A stretch of DNA of 57,467 nt. It comes from Aliivibrio sp. S4MY1. GTDB taxonomy: Bacteria > Pseudomonadota > Gammaproteobacteria > Enterobacterales > Vibrionaceae. Below are positions 29,563-39,316 of the stretch, one piece after another (positions within the stretch are counted from its first letter, which is position 1; the number at the start of each line of letters is the position of its first letter). The DNA is taken from NCBI RefSeq assembly GCF_028765545.1, contig NZ_JARACP010000003.1:1-57467 (forward strand), written 5' to 3'. The position numbers were made by a program, and so were the translations under genes. The notes under the pieces are model-generated. The model did not search any database. It had not been told where the DNA came from and worked only from the letters and a program-made list of their open reading frames with translations.

Positions 29563-30531
29563 TTATGATGCAACGTGGTCGAAATAGCTTTCAAGTTGAT
29601 GGAGTTGCTGTGAAGCGTCCTCTATCGCGTTAAAGCTGCGGCGGAAATCGGTTGCTTGCTCATGCTCTTTTAAGTACCAACCCACATGCTTACGAGCAAT
29701 GCGAGGGCCTAAAAATTCACCATAAAACTGGTGAAGCGCATGGACATGACCAAGTAAAGTGGTCTTCACTTCTTCAATTGGAAGAGGTGGCATGATTTCG
29801 CCCGTTTCTAAATAATGTTGGATTTCTTTAAAAATCCATGGCCTACCTTGTGCAGGACGGCCGATCATTAAAGCGTCAGCGCCTGTATACTCAAGCACAA
29901 AACGAGCCTTTTCCGGTGAGTCGATATCACCGTTCGCTATAACCGGAATAGAAATCGCTTCTTTTACCGCTTTAATGTTGTCGTATTCAGCTTCACCTTT
30001 GTACATACAAGCTCTGGTTCGCCCATGAAGCGCTAAAGCTTGGATGCCACATTGCTCCGCCATTTTTGCAACCTGAACACAGTTTCGGTTGTCTGGATCC
30101 CAGCCTGTACGCGTTTTCAGAGTTACCGGAACGTCAACGGCATTTACAACGGCTAATAAGATCTCTTCAATCAAATCAGGTCGCTGTAATAATGCGGAAC
30201 CAGCAAGTTTCTTATTCACCTTCTTAGCAGGGCACCCCATATTGATATCGATGATTTGAGCACCGGTTTCAACACAGTGTTGCGCAGCTTCTGCCATCAA
30301 CTGTGGATCTGCCCCAGCAATTTGTACCGAGCGAATACCAGATTCACCTTCATGTACCATGCGATTTTGGGACTTAGATGTTTTCCATAGTTTTGGGTTA
30401 GAAGACATCATTTCGCTCACAGCCATGCCTGCGCCATAGCGCATACATAACTCACGAAAAGGCCTATCGGTTACACCAGCCATAGGAGCAACGATAAGAT
30501 TGTTCTTTAATGTATATTTACCTATCTGCAA
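29563..30531 (-). CDS. dusB: tRNA-dihydrouridine synthase B
   Basis: DusB is an FMN enzyme reducing uridine in the tRNA D-loop. It has the Dus signature ([15 protein letters not shown]), the catalytic Cys in [19 protein letters not shown] and [10 protein letters not shown]. The frame is open to 30612 with an ATG, but a promoter lies at 30567-30595, inside that extension. I therefore choose TTG 30531, which gives [11 protein letters not shown] and 322 aa (E. coli 321 aa, MRIGQYQL). A GTG at 30540 is the alternative. It is first gene of the fis operon. Confidence 0.92.
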   Translation of the reverse strand: MQIGKYTLKNNLIVAPMAGVTDRPFRELCMRYGAGMAVSEMMSSNPKLWKTSKSQNRMVHEGESGIRSVQIAGADPQLMAEAAQHCVETGAQIIDINMGCPAKKVNKKLAGSALLQRPDLIEEILLAVVNAVDVPVTLKTRTGWDPDNRNCVQVAKMAEQCGIQALALHGRTRACMYKGEAEYDNIKAVKEAISIPVIANGDIDSPEKARFVLEYTGADALMIGRPAQGRPWIFKEIQHYLETGEIMPPLPIEEVKTTLLGHVHALHQFYGEFLGPRIARKHVGWYLKEHEQATDFRRSFNAIEDASQQLHQLESYFDHVAS

Positions 30532-30566
30532 AACATCCACACACGTTTGTGTCAGCAAGGGCGCGC

Positions 30567-30595
30567 ATTTTACGCATTTTTTGCTCGCCTGAAAA
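30567..30595 (-). promoter_or_regulatory. dusB-fis promoter with GC-rich discriminator
   Basis: On the minus strand TTTTCA, 17 bases, TAAAAT, then GCGCGCCC before the inferred start site. A GC-rich discriminator after a weak -10 is typical of stringently controlled fis and rRNA promoters. A second, weaker candidate (TTGACT, 17 bases, CATAAA) lies upstream at 30623-30651. Confidence 0.65.
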
Positions 30596-30726
30596 GACCA
30601 AATTTTGAGCATTTACAAATAGTTTATGCAATTTGTTTATATTTCAGTCAATTAGACGGTTTTATGCCTCAAATTTAGTATTGAGGCATTGAAGTTTTTT
30701 TTAGAAAGAGTAGGTCTGAGGGACGA

Positions 30727-31611
30727 TTACTTCTTAATTCCTGAGATTCTGCACCATTCTTGTTGCTCAGCAATAGCATCAAGGGTGAAGTTATCTGCGT
30801 AGTATGAAGCAACATCATTTGCTTGAGTATCTAAGACACCAGACATAGCTAGCACGCCACCAGGAGCAACGTGAGCGGTAATAATACTTGAAAGTTCACG
30901 AAGTGGGGCAGCAAGAATATTAGCGACAACGACGTCTGCAACAAGGTTCCCTGGCTGATCTTGAGGTAAGAATAATTCAAGTTGATCGGCTACGCCATTA
31001 CGAGCGGCATTGTCTTTTGATGCGGTGATCGCTTGAGGATCAATGTCGATCCCTACCACTTTTGCAGCACCTAATTTGATCGCAGCGATCGCTAAGATGC
31101 CAGAGCCACAACCAAAGTCGATAACAGTTTTACCTTTAAGGTCGATACTTTCTAGCCATTCAAGACAAAGTGCTGTTGTTGCATGGGTGCCTGTACCAAA
31201 CGCAAGACCAGGATCAAGCATAACATTAACCGCATCTGGCTCAGGGATTTCACGCCAGCTTGGGCAAATCCATAAGCGCTCACCAAACTTCATTGGGTGG
31301 AAGTTATCCATCCATTCACGTTCCCAGTCTTTGTCTTCAAGTTGTTCAACTTTATAAGCAAAGTTATCATCAAGTACCGTGCTTGCTTTTAATTGTGCAA
31401 TCACTAAATCCATGTCGGTTTCTGCATCATAAAGAGCAACAATATCCGTTTCGCCCCATAAACGAGTCTCTCCTGGAAGAGGTTCAAAGATAGGGACATC
31501 TTTTGCATCTAAAAACGTTACCGAAAGAGCACCCGTCTCTTCCATTAGCATATCACTGATTTGTTCAGCATTTTCAGATGTTGCATTTAGTTTTACTTGA
31601 ATCCAAGGCAT
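30727..31611 (-). CDS. prmA: Ribosomal protein L11 methyltransferase
   Basis: PrmA trimethylates L11 (the product of rplK in this window) using S-adenosylmethionine. The product is 294 aa (E. coli 293). The N-terminal substrate-binding domain has [19 protein letters not shown]. The methyltransferase fold has [12 protein letters not shown] and the SAM motif [15 protein letters not shown] (about residues 160-176), followed by NPPY-type [13 protein letters not shown] 31611 gives the canonical MPWIQVKLN start. It stands between accC and dusB, as in many Gammaproteobacteria. Confidence 0.98.
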   Translation of the reverse strand: MPWIQVKLNATSENAEQISDMLMEETGALSVTFLDAKDVPIFEPLPGETRLWGETDIVALYDAETDMDLVIAQLKASTVLDDNFAYKVEQLEDKDWEREWMDNFHPMKFGERLWICPSWREIPEPDAVNVMLDPGLAFGTGTHATTALCLEWLESIDLKGKTVIDFGCGSGILAIAAIKLGAAKVVGIDIDPQAITASKDNAARNGVADQLELFLPQDQPGNLVADVVVANILAAPLRELSSIITAHVAPGGVLAMSGVLDTQANDVASYYADNFTLDAIAEQQEWCRISGIKK

Positions 31612-31655
31612 GGGGATCACTTTGTTTAGTTGAAAATATCGGCGAATTTTACCAT

Positions 31656-31692
31656 AGAAAAAGGCCGTGAGTGTAATCACTCGCGGCCTTTA
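31656..31692 (-). terminator. accBC operon terminator
   Basis: AAAGGCCGCGAGTG / CACTCACGGCCTTT (minus strand, one mismatch) with loop ATTA, then TTTTTC. It lies 35 bases after the accC stop and ends the aroQ-accB-accC transcript. Confidence 0.88.
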
Positions 31693-31726
31693 TTTACTTC
31701 TTTAACTTAAGATGAAAAATTGGGTT

Positions 31727-33070
31727 CTATTGAAGGCCTAATTTTTTCTCAAGGTAATGGATGTTTGCACCGCCGTGTTGGAAGTTCTCATCATTCATAA
31801 TATCTAGGTGTAGAGAGATATTTGTATTGATGCCTTCCACAATCATTTCGCTTAATGCGTTTTTCATACGAGCGATAGCAACATCACGATTTTCACCGTA
31901 AGTGATTAACTTACCGATCATTGAATCGTAATGTGGTGGCACTGTATAGCCTGTATAAATGTGAGATTCCCAACGAACACCCATACCACCTGGTGCATGG
32001 AAACGTTCAATTTTACCCGGTGAAGGTAGGAAGCGAACAGGATCTTCAGCATTGATACGACACTCAATTGAGTGACCACGCAGTTTAATGTCTTCTTGAG
32101 TAAACGAAAGAGGTTGGCCTGCGGCAATACGCAGTTGCTCTTTGATTAAGTCGATACCCGTTACCATTTCAGTAATTGTGTGCTCAACTTGAATACGTGT
32201 GTTCATCTCAATGAAGTAGAACTCACCGTTTTCGTATAAGAATTCAAATGTACCCGCACCGCGGTAAGCAATATCGATACACGCACGTGTACAACGCTCA
32301 CCGATGTATTTACGCATTTCTTCGGTAATACCAGGTGCTGGTGCTTCTTCAACTACTTTCTGGTGACGACGCTGCATAGAACAGTCACGCTCACCAAGGT
32401 GAATCGCATTACCTTGACCATCAGCAATTACTTGAACTTCGATGTGGCGAGGGTTTTCAAGGAATTTTTCCATGTAAACCGTACCGTCACCAAAACAAGC
32501 TGTTGCTTCAGCACGAGTCATTGCGATTGCTTCGATTAGATCTTTTTCTGCACGAACAACACGCATACCACGACCACCGCCACCACTAGAGGCTTTGATG
32601 ATTACAGGGTAGCCAATGCGTTTTGCAAATGATTTGTTTTTCGCTTCGTCATTATCTAGCGGGCCATCAGAACCAGGTACACAAGGTACGCCTGCTTTTT
32701 TCATTGATGTAATCGCTGATACTTTGTCGCCCATCATGCGGATAGTTTCCGCTTTAGGACCAACAAAGATAAAGCCAGAACGCTCAACTTGCTCTGCGAA
32801 GTCAGCATTTTCAGCTAAGAAGCCATAACCTGGATGAACAGCAACTGCGCCTGTCACTTCTGCCGCACTAATAATGCGAGGAATGTTTAAGTAGCTGTCA
32901 GCACTGCGTGCAGGACCAATACAAATGGTTTCATCTGCAAGCAATACGTGCTTTAAATCACGGTCAGCAGTAGAGTGAACTGCAACCGTTTTAATGCCAA
33001 GCTCTTTACATGCTCGCAAGATACGTAGTGCAATTTCACCACGGTTTGCGATAACTAATTTATCTAACAT
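31727..33070 (-). CDS. accC: Biotin carboxylase, acetyl-CoA carboxylase subunit
   Basis: AccC carboxylates the biotin on AccB with ATP and bicarbonate, the first half of malonyl-CoA synthesis. The product is 447 aa (E. coli 449). It starts [20 protein letters not shown], and has [14 protein letters not shown], the ATP-grasp glycine loop [14 protein letters not shown], and the catalytic-site motif [18 protein letters not shown]. It begins 11 bases after accB and is cotranscribed with it. Confidence 0.99.
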   Translation of the reverse strand: MLDKLVIANRGEIALRILRACKELGIKTVAVHSTADRDLKHVLLADETICIGPARSADSYLNIPRIISAAEVTGAVAVHPGYGFLAENADFAEQVERSGFIFVGPKAETIRMMGDKVSAITSMKKAGVPCVPGSDGPLDNDEAKNKSFAKRIGYPVIIKASSGGGGRGMRVVRAEKDLIEAIAMTRAEATACFGDGTVYMEKFLENPRHIEVQVIADGQGNAIHLGERDCSMQRRHQKVVEEAPAPGITEEMRKYIGERCTRACIDIAYRGAGTFEFLYENGEFYFIEMNTRIQVEHTITEMVTGIDLIKEQLRIAAGQPLSFTQEDIKLRGHSIECRINAEDPVRFLPSPGKIERFHAPGGMGVRWESHIYTGYTVPPHYDSMIGKLITYGENRDVAIARMKNALSEMIVEGINTNISLHLDIMNDENFQHGGANIHYLEKKLGLQ

Positions 33071-33081
33071 AGTGAGCTCTA

Positions 33082-33540
33082 TTATGCGATCACAACAAGT
33101 GGTTGATCAAATTCAACCGGGTTACCGTCTTCAACTAAAATAGCAGTAACAGTACCAGACTTGTCCGCTTCAATTTGGTTCATCATTTTCATTGCTTCAA
33201 CGATACAAAGTGTATCGCCAGCAGTAACTTGCTGACCAACTTTAACAAATGGTTTTGCGTCTGGGCTTGAAGCGCCGTAGAACGTGCCAACCATTGGAGA
33301 GCAAACTTTATGACCAGCAACTTCTGCTGGAGCTTCAGCAACAGGAGCTGTAGCAACAGGAGCTGCTTCTGCAACAGGAGCAGCTACAGGTGCCGCAACT
33401 TGTTGTATTGGTGCTAGTTGAGCTTGAGGTGCTACAGCACGGCTGATGCGTACTGACTCTTCACCTTCAGAAATTTCAAGTTCTGCAATGCCAGATTCTT
33501 CAACTAGTTCAATCAGTTTTTTAATTTTGCGGATATCCAT
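33082..33540 (-). CDS. accB: Biotin carboxyl carrier protein
   Basis: AccB carries biotin between carboxylase and transcarboxylase. The product is 152 aa (E. coli 156). It has an N-terminal helix region, an Ala/Pro/Val-rich flexible linker (about residues 38-75) and the biotinyl domain with EAMKM. The biotinylated Lys118 is 34 residues from the C-terminus, the same distance as E. coli Lys122. Confidence 0.98.
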   Translation of the reverse strand: MDIRKIKKLIELVEESGIAELEISEGEESVRISRAVAPQAQLAPIQQVAAPVAAPVAEAAPVATAPVAEAPAEVAGHKVCSPMVGTFYGASSPDAKPFVKVGQQVTAGDTLCIVEAMKMMNQIEADKSGTVTAILVEDGNPVEFDQPLVVIA

Positions 33541-33570
33541 TGTGTAATCTCTTCTGTTTATATTCAGTGA

Positions 33571-34020
33571 TCAATTTGAACGCAGACGTTTTGCTGCTGC
33601 ATTCAAAGCAAATTCGTAGCCATCAGCACCTAACCCACAAATAACACCTACCGCTTTATCAGAAAGATAAGAATGGTGGCGAAAAGGTTCGCGTGCATGG
33701 ACATTTGATAAATGTACTTCAATAAAAGGAATATCAACCCCAAGTAGAGCATCACGTAAAGCAACGCTAGTGTGTGTAAACGCAGCTGGGTTGATGATAA
33801 TGAAATCAATACGTTGATAAGCATTATGGATAGCTTCAATCAACTCATATTCACGATTAGATTGTAAATGTTCGAGTTCTATACCAAAAGCATCGGCTTG
33901 AATGCTTAAAGCATTAACAATTTGCTCTAAGTTTTGGCTGCCATAATGAGCAGGTTCACGCAGACCTAATAGGTTTAGATTTGGGCCATTGAGAACTAAA
34001 ATTCGCAATTGAGTCGACAT
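33571..34020 (-). CDS. aroQ: 3-dehydroquinate dehydratase, type II
   Basis: AroQ dehydrates 3-dehydroquinate to 3-dehydroshikimate in aromatic amino acid synthesis. The product is 149 aa, normal for the dodecameric type II family. It has [17 protein letters not shown], the catalytic Tyr in AHYGS, the Arg of [26 protein letters not shown] and the His of [17 protein letters not shown]. The frame is open to 34131, but ATG 34020 gives the standard start and lies downstream of the promoter. It heads the aroQ-accB-accC operon, a common arrangement. Confidence 0.97.
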   Translation of the reverse strand: MSTQLRILVLNGPNLNLLGLREPAHYGSQNLEQIVNALSIQADAFGIELEHLQSNREYELIEAIHNAYQRIDFIIINPAAFTHTSVALRDALLGVDIPFIEVHLSNVHAREPFRHHSYLSDKAVGVICGLGADGYEFALNAAAKRLRSN

Positions 34021-34071
34021 TGTGATGCTAAATTCCTTGTTCTTACGATTGAAGTAAAAAAAAGCATAATT

Positions 34072-34100
34072 TATATATTCGATTTGATGAGTTTTTGCAA
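34072..34100 (-). promoter_or_regulatory. Sigma-70 promoter of aroQ-accBC
   Basis: On the minus strand TTGCAA, 17 bases, TATATA (or the overlapping TATAAA), about 50 bases before the aroQ ATG. Confidence 0.65.
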
Positions 34101-34395
34101 ATATTACACTGCTAATGCTCATGAAAAGCAATTATAGACAATATCACAGCAAATCGCAGCAAAATACTGGTCTTATCAGCTCTAAGTTCTCACTTTATGC
34201 GAAGATAATAAAACATATTTTGACTTAAATATGATAATAAGAAGCAAAGAGGGCAGTTAAGTTCCGTTATTTTACTTGTTAGTTAACAAATACTTTAAAC
34301 TTTGTTGAACAATTATACAGTTTTTATTTTGCTTACTTAATCAGCAGGAGGTAAAGAAATAACATATCTGTAAATTTGCGCAGGGCGTCACATGA

Positions 34396-34429
34396 AATAA
34401 GCCACCATTGCGAACAATAGTGGCTTATT
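34396..34429 (-). terminator. acs terminator hairpin
   Basis: A long stem of 15 bases per arm, AATAAGCCACTATTG / CAATGGTGGCTTATT, with a TTCG loop (minus strand), lies about 30 bases past the acs stop. The T-tail is weak (TTATTTCAT), but the stem is very stable. Confidence 0.7.
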
Positions 34430-34459
34430 GAGATAAAAATTAGATTTTATTGAATGTAT

Positions 34460-36409
34460 TTAGGCGATTTTTCTTTGCTCTTCAATCAGTTTATCAACCA
34501 CGCTTGGGTCAGCAAGGGTTGAAGTATCTCCAAGGTTGGAAGTATCTCCGGTTGCTATTTTTCGTAGAATACGGCGCATAATTTTACCTGAACGAGTTTT
34601 AGGTAATGAGTCTGTCCAATGGAGGAAATCTGGCGTTGCTATTGGGCCTATTTCTTTTCTTACCCAATCTTTCACTTCTTTATGCAGTTCAGCACTTGGA
34701 ATTTCACCTGAATTTAGGGTGATGTAGGCATAAATCGCTTGGCCTTTAATATCATGGGGTACGCCAACAATGGCAGCTTCTGCTATTTTATCAAACGCCA
34801 CTAATGCGGATTCTACTTCGGCGGTTCCCATTCGGTGACCCGAAACATTTAATACGTCATCAACACGGCCAGTGATCCAGTAGTAACCATCGTCATCACG
34901 TCGTGCGCCATCACTGGTAAAATACATGCCTTTAAAGGTAGAAAAGTAAGTTTGTTCAAAGCGGTCATGATCACCATAAATGGTGCGCATCTGCCCAGGC
35001 CATGAATCAGTAATAACCAGGTTGCCATCGGTCGCACCATCAAGGATATTTCCCATGTTGTCGACTAAAGCTGGTTGAACGCCAAAGAATGGGCGAGTTG
35101 CTGAACCTGGTTTTAATGCGGTTGCTCCCGGTAGTGGTGAGATTAAAATGCCACCGGTTTCTGTTTGCCACCACGTATCAACGATAGGACAACGAGCATC
35201 ACCAATCGTGTTGTAATACCACTCCCATGCCTCAGGGTTGATTGGCTCACCAACCGATCCCATTACTCGTAATGAGGTTCGCGACGTGCCTTCTACTGCA
35301 TCATTGCCCTGTGCCATCAATGCTCGAATCGCTGTTGGGGCAGTATAGAGAATATTTACGTTATGCTTATCTACCACTTCACTCATGCGGCTAGTGCTTG
35401 GGTAATTAGGTACACCTTCAAACAAAATCGTTTTTGCACCATTTGCAAGAGGACCATAAATTAAGTAAGTGTGACCGGTGATCCAACCAACATCTGCAGT
35501 ACACCAGAAAACTTCGCCTTCTTGATAATCAAAAATATATTTAAAGGTCATGGCTGCATAAACAAGGTAGCCACCTGTGGTATGTAATACGCCTTTAGGT
35601 TTACCTGTAGATCCAGAAGTATAGAGAATAAATAGAGGATCTTCGGCATTCATTGCTTCAGGTACACAGTGTGCAGAAGCGACAGCCGTTACTTCGTGCC
35701 ACCATACATCACGGTCTTCACTCCACTCAATGTCATTGCCTGTACGTTGGAATACAACGACTTTTTCAATGGTGGTTACTTCAGGGTTATTCAATGCATC
35801 ATCGACATTCTTTTTCAGTGGAACAGTACGACCACCACGAACACCTTCATCAGCGGTAATAACCACTTTTGCATCGGAATCGACAATTCGTCCAGCCAGT
35901 GCTTCTGGTGAAAAGCCCCCAAATACTACGGTGTGAACCGCGCCGATACGAGTACAAGCCAGCATAGCAACAGCAGCTTCTGCCACCATTGGCATATAAA
36001 TACAAACCACATCGCCTTTACGAACGCCTTGGCTTTTTAGTGCATTTGAAAATTTACCAACTTGCTCATGGAGTTCGTTGAAGGTAATTGAGGCGTCATC
36101 TTGTGGATCATCACCCTCCCAAATAATCGCGACTTCATTACCGCGAGTAGCTAAGTGACGGTCAATACAGTTTACCGAGACATTTAATTCGCCATCTTCA
36201 AACCATTTAATATCGACATGGCCAGTATCAAAAGAGGTGTTTTTCACTTTTGTATAAGGAGTCATCCAATCAAGGATCTGTCCATGCTCACGCCAAAAAC
36301 CTTCAGGGTTAATAACGGACTGCTGGTACATTTCACGATATTTTTCATCATCTGCGTGGGCATTGTTAGCGATGTCTTGATTGACAGGGTATACGTGAAT
36401 GTCACTCAT
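34460..36409 (-). CDS. acs: Acetyl-CoA synthetase
   Basis: Acs activates acetate to acetyl-CoA through acetyl-AMP and is the key enzyme of the acetate switch. The product is 649 aa (E. coli 652). It shows the ANL-family P-loop [12 protein letters not shown], the later WWQTETGG and [17 protein letters not shown], and the C-terminal SGKIMRR motif whose Lys609 is the position controlled by acetylation in other bacteria. It starts behind AAGGAGA. It stands apart from its likely regulators CrbS/CrbR in the same locus and carries a GACTTTAGTC motif 132 bp upstream. Confidence 0.98.
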   Translation of the reverse strand: MSDIHVYPVNQDIANNAHADDEKYREMYQQSVINPEGFWREHGQILDWMTPYTKVKNTSFDTGHVDIKWFEDGELNVSVNCIDRHLATRGNEVAIIWEGDDPQDDASITFNELHEQVGKFSNALKSQGVRKGDVVCIYMPMVAEAAVAMLACTRIGAVHTVVFGGFSPEALAGRIVDSDAKVVITADEGVRGGRTVPLKKNVDDALNNPEVTTIEKVVVFQRTGNDIEWSEDRDVWWHEVTAVASAHCVPEAMNAEDPLFILYTSGSTGKPKGVLHTTGGYLVYAAMTFKYIFDYQEGEVFWCTADVGWITGHTYLIYGPLANGAKTILFEGVPNYPSTSRMSEVVDKHNVNILYTAPTAIRALMAQGNDAVEGTSRTSLRVMGSVGEPINPEAWEWYYNTIGDARCPIVDTWWQTETGGILISPLPGATALKPGSATRPFFGVQPALVDNMGNILDGATDGNLVITDSWPGQMRTIYGDHDRFEQTYFSTFKGMYFTSDGARRDDDGYYWITGRVDDVLNVSGHRMGTAEVESALVAFDKIAEAAIVGVPHDIKGQAIYAYITLNSGEIPSAELHKEVKDWVRKEIGPIATPDFLHWTDSLPKTRSGKIMRRILRKIATGDTSNLGDTSTLADPSVVDKLIEEQRKIA

Positions 36410-36540
36410 GTTGATTCTCCTTGTGAATACAGCAAATATCCAATTTATGACTGGATTTCATTGCAGCACCATCATTGGTTCTGCTTTTTTATTGGTCGGG
36501 TTGATATTACTTTCGGTTAGAAATAGGTTTTCAACAATTA

Positions 36541-36550
36541 GACTTTAGTC
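36541..36550. promoter_or_regulatory. Candidate CrbR-type site upstream of acs
   Basis: GACTTTAGTC, an interrupted palindrome (GACT-TT-AGTC), lies in the acs upstream region. The same or nearly the same sequence occurs upstream of three other transcription units of this acetate locus. The regulator assignment is inferred. Confidence 0.45.
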
Positions 36551-36623
36551 AGAGAAAGAAAGGTTTACTGAATTTTCAGAATGGCGAGTATTGGTTTTTG
36601 AGACGCAGATCAGTAACTGTGTA

Positions 36624-37268
36624 TCAGTGATTGCTATGGCCTAGCCTTATTGTTGGCAAATCTGGAAAGTCCCCATGAGTTAAGCGCACATAAATTAATG
36701 CGGCGGCAATGGCGTCTTCTAATGCATCATGGCGTTTAGCCTGCGGTAGGTCTAAATGTCTAGAAATAGCGTCAATGCTTAGATCGTAATAAGCGTTTGG
36801 TAGTAGTCGTTCTAATTTATGATGATAGAGGTGACATACTTCAACTAATGAATTTGATAAAGGATGATTGAAGTGACGTAAACAGGCTCGGTCTAAAATC
36901 TTTTTGTCATAGTGAATGTGGTAACCCACAATTGGTCGACAACCAATAAAGTGAATCAGTTGATTAAGCGCTTCTTTTTCTGATAACCCGCTGGTGAGAT
37001 CGTGATGTCTCAGCTGATGAACCTTAATCGAATCAGAGTTTAAACTTTGTGGTGGTGCTAGTTTTAAGTGAATGGTTTGACTGGTTAATACTCGATTATT
37101 TTTGATTTTAATGGCCGCAATAGAAACCAGTTCAGCGTGGTTAGGGTCAAGGCTAGTGGTTTCACAATCAATCGAGACTAATTCATCACCAGAATAGGAT
37201 GAAAATAGAGAATGATGAGGGTGGTCTTTTAATTTATATCGCCACCATAATCGCTGTAGGGCATTCAT
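36624..37268 (-). CDS. DEDDh-type 3'-5' exonuclease (DnaQ-like)
   Basis: This 214-aa protein has the exonuclease fold of the DNA polymerase III epsilon family: Exo I in VSIDCETTSLD (Asp34, Glu36), Exo II in IVGYHIHYDKKILDRA and Exo III with RHDALEDAIAAA (His and Asp). It lacks a polymerase-binding tail and is not the replicative epsilon subunit. It starts 3 bases after the upstream DUF294-type gene, so the two are translationally coupled. The pairing with acetate genes suggests a linked role, perhaps on RNA or DNA ends. That role is unknown. Confidence 0.85.
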   Translation of the reverse strand: MNALQRLWWRYKLKDHPHHSLFSSYSGDELVSIDCETTSLDPNHAELVSIAAIKIKNNRVLTSQTIHLKLAPPQSLNSDSIKVHQLRHHDLTSGLSEKEALNQLIHFIGCRPIVGYHIHYDKKILDRACLRHFNHPLSNSLVEVCHLYHHKLERLLPNAYYDLSIDAISRHLDLPQAKRHDALEDAIAAALIYVRLTHGDFPDLPTIRLGHSNH

Positions 37269-37271
37269 CGT

Positions 37272-39104
37272 TTAATCCCTTATTTGATAATGGTAGCCAA
37301 GCCATTCTTTAAATTTTTTCACTACGTGCAAACTATGGCGAAGTAAATCTCTTTCCGTTCTATCGAGCTGTTCAATGTGAATGTAATTAGACACTCTATT
37401 TTGGCTGTTTTTTAACTGATGACGAAGTCGCCATTTAAAAAATAATTTTAATGCTTCGGTTAAGTTATCTGCGGTTGAGTGCTCTAAAACTTTGCGTGAG
37501 TTTAATTCTTCAATACGTTGAAAAGTATTGGTTTTTTCGATTCCTTGTTCCAAGGCGAGCGCGCGAATACCATGAACAATGGGGAAAATACCCCCTTGCT
37601 TAATATCAATCCCTTCTTTTTTATTTTTGACGTTGCCAAACAGAGTTAACGGCACCGTAAATTGCAGTGCTGGGCGAGTAAAAATGCTTAAGGCAAGTTC
37701 GTTATCTTTTAACTGATGACTTATGCTCTGCTTTAATGGCGTCAGTAAATCTCGATTACCAGCAACGGCTTGCGCATCAGAAAATATGGCTAAGTTCATC
37801 ATATTCTCACCATTGTGCTCTGTGCTCATTCGTTCAATATAACGCTGCCACTCTTGCTCTGTTTTGACCCAGTGAGGGTTACTGACCATGACATTTCCTT
37901 TGCATAAAGGGTAGCCAAGCTGCAATAACGTCTGTGTAAATTGGGTCATTAATTCATTTACTTGGTGCCACTCTAAGCCATTCTTAATGATTAAAGCGTT
38001 ATCTTGATCGGTTTTTAAGATCTGCTCACCTCGGCCTTCTGAGCCCATAACAATTAAACAGCAGTGATCATGAAGCCCTTTGGGGATGGTTAAACTAAAT
38101 GCTTTTTCAATGATCTGTTCATTAACCGTAGAAATTAATTCCATGATAAATCGCGTTCGAATGCCGTTATTTAATAAGGTATTAATGAGCTGGGTTTGGC
38201 TATTAGCAGCAATGGCAAGCTCTTCAATACTTTGGGCTCTGGCGATGCGAAGTGTTAAGACGTGAGAGTGCGTTGAGAAAAGGCTTAATACCTGAGTCAT
38301 ATCGAGCATACCAACTAATTGCTGACTATCTAATACAGCCACTCTTTTTACGTGGTGGCGAGTCATAAGGGTCATGGCATTAAAAAGGTAGTCGTGTTTT
38401 TGTATCGATACGATAGGGTAGGTCGCAATTGGGCCCACAGGGTGGTTCGGCTCGTGATTATTGAGGACTAATGCGTGTAATAAGTCGGTGCGGGTTATGA
38501 TCCCGATCGGCAATGAGTATTTATTTCTTTTATGCCTTGGGTCGTATTGGTTTAGTTCTACAAAAAGGGCATCAATATTATGTTCTTTAAGTAAATGTGT
38601 GACCTGTTTTAATGATGTATTCCAATCGACAGAAATGGCGGTTTGAATCGTATCATCATCAATTTTTGTCAGAATAAATTCGGCTAAATTTTGTTGTTGA
38701 TTTGCTTGAGTGAGAAGCGCTTTACGTTTCGCTAAACTGCCATTGAAATAAGCAGAGAAATCAGCATTTTCGTGATAAATGGAAAGAAACACTTCGGTAG
38801 GAATAAGGTGACATAACGTATCTTCAAGGGCGTGATAGCAATGCTTTACTGAGCCTTCGAGCTGGGAACGGGCATCAAAAATATCATCATGAGTGTAATG
38901 AGCATAAATCTCACCGCTGTCGTTAGATCGCTCTTCAACTACGCCTTTGATAATAATGTATAAGCTTTCTGAGGATTGGCTTTGATGTAAAATAATGTCA
39001 TTTTCACGAAAGTAAGCAATGTCGACATGACGCGTTAATTGCTCTTTCTGGTTTGCTGTTAGGGTATTAAATGGAGCAATTGAGAAATTGAGTTCACTTG
39101 GCAT
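37272..39104 (-). CDS. cNMP-binding/CBS/DUF294 nucleotidyltransferase-like signalling protein
   Basis: This 610-aa cytoplasmic protein has, in order, a cyclic-nucleotide-binding domain (about 10-125, LYIIIKGVVEER), two CBS domains (about 150-290, GIITRTDLLHA and LVGMLDMTQVLS), and a nucleotidyltransferase-like domain with GSEGRGEQILKTDQDNA near residue 353. The catalytic Asp pair TDQD is intact. A helical DUF294 C-terminal domain follows. The intact active site suggests a protein or small-molecule nucleotidylation activity gated by cAMP/AMP-type ligands. The substrate is unknown. It is preceded by GGGGGGAGC and is first gene of a two-gene operon with the exonuclease. Confidence 0.85.
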   Translation of the reverse strand: MPSELNFSIAPFNTLTANQKEQLTRHVDIAYFRENDIILHQSQSSESLYIIIKGVVEERSNDSGEIYAHYTHDDIFDARSQLEGSVKHCYHALEDTLCHLIPTEVFLSIYHENADFSAYFNGSLAKRKALLTQANQQQNLAEFILTKIDDDTIQTAISVDWNTSLKQVTHLLKEHNIDALFVELNQYDPRHKRNKYSLPIGIITRTDLLHALVLNNHEPNHPVGPIATYPIVSIQKHDYLFNAMTLMTRHHVKRVAVLDSQQLVGMLDMTQVLSLFSTHSHVLTLRIARAQSIEELAIAANSQTQLINTLLNNGIRTRFIMELISTVNEQIIEKAFSLTIPKGLHDHCCLIVMGSEGRGEQILKTDQDNALIIKNGLEWHQVNELMTQFTQTLLQLGYPLCKGNVMVSNPHWVKTEQEWQRYIERMSTEHNGENMMNLAIFSDAQAVAGNRDLLTPLKQSISHQLKDNELALSIFTRPALQFTVPLTLFGNVKNKKEGIDIKQGGIFPIVHGIRALALEQGIEKTNTFQRIEELNSRKVLEHSTADNLTEALKLFFKWRLRHQLKNSQNRVSNYIHIEQLDRTERDLLRHSLHVVKKFKEWLGYHYQIRD

Positions 39105-39166
39105 AGCTCCCCCCTTTAATTGATGATTTCCCTTATTCTCGCTAGATATGCAATAAGAATGAAGAC

Positions 39167-39176
39167 GACTTTAGTC
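39167..39176. promoter_or_regulatory. Candidate CrbR-type site upstream of the DUF294 operon
   Basis: GACTTTAGTC, identical to the copy upstream of acs, lies 63 bp before the start codon. Confidence 0.45.
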
Positions 39177-39316
39177 TAGAGTTTTCATAAAGAGCGTGAA
39201 AATTGAAGGTGAAGTCACATTTTAAAAGGTGCAGTTTTTTTCAATTCGTTTTTCCCTTTTTATAAACCCATACAATGCCATAATGAACGTCTCTTTTATT
39301 CCCTTTGGACATTGTC

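Larger units (their letters stand above)
34021..34459. other. Intergenic region between aroQ and acs
   Basis: This 439-bp gap holds the aroQ promoter at its left end and the acs terminator at its right end. The middle (about 34101-34395) is AT-rich with no open frame, repeat or motif that I can support. Confidence 0.6.

Noticed and set aside
30532..30612. A 349-aa DusB using the first ATG
   Set aside because: The extension overlaps a sigma-70 promoter and has no counterpart in E. coli DusB; TTG 30531 restores the usual length.
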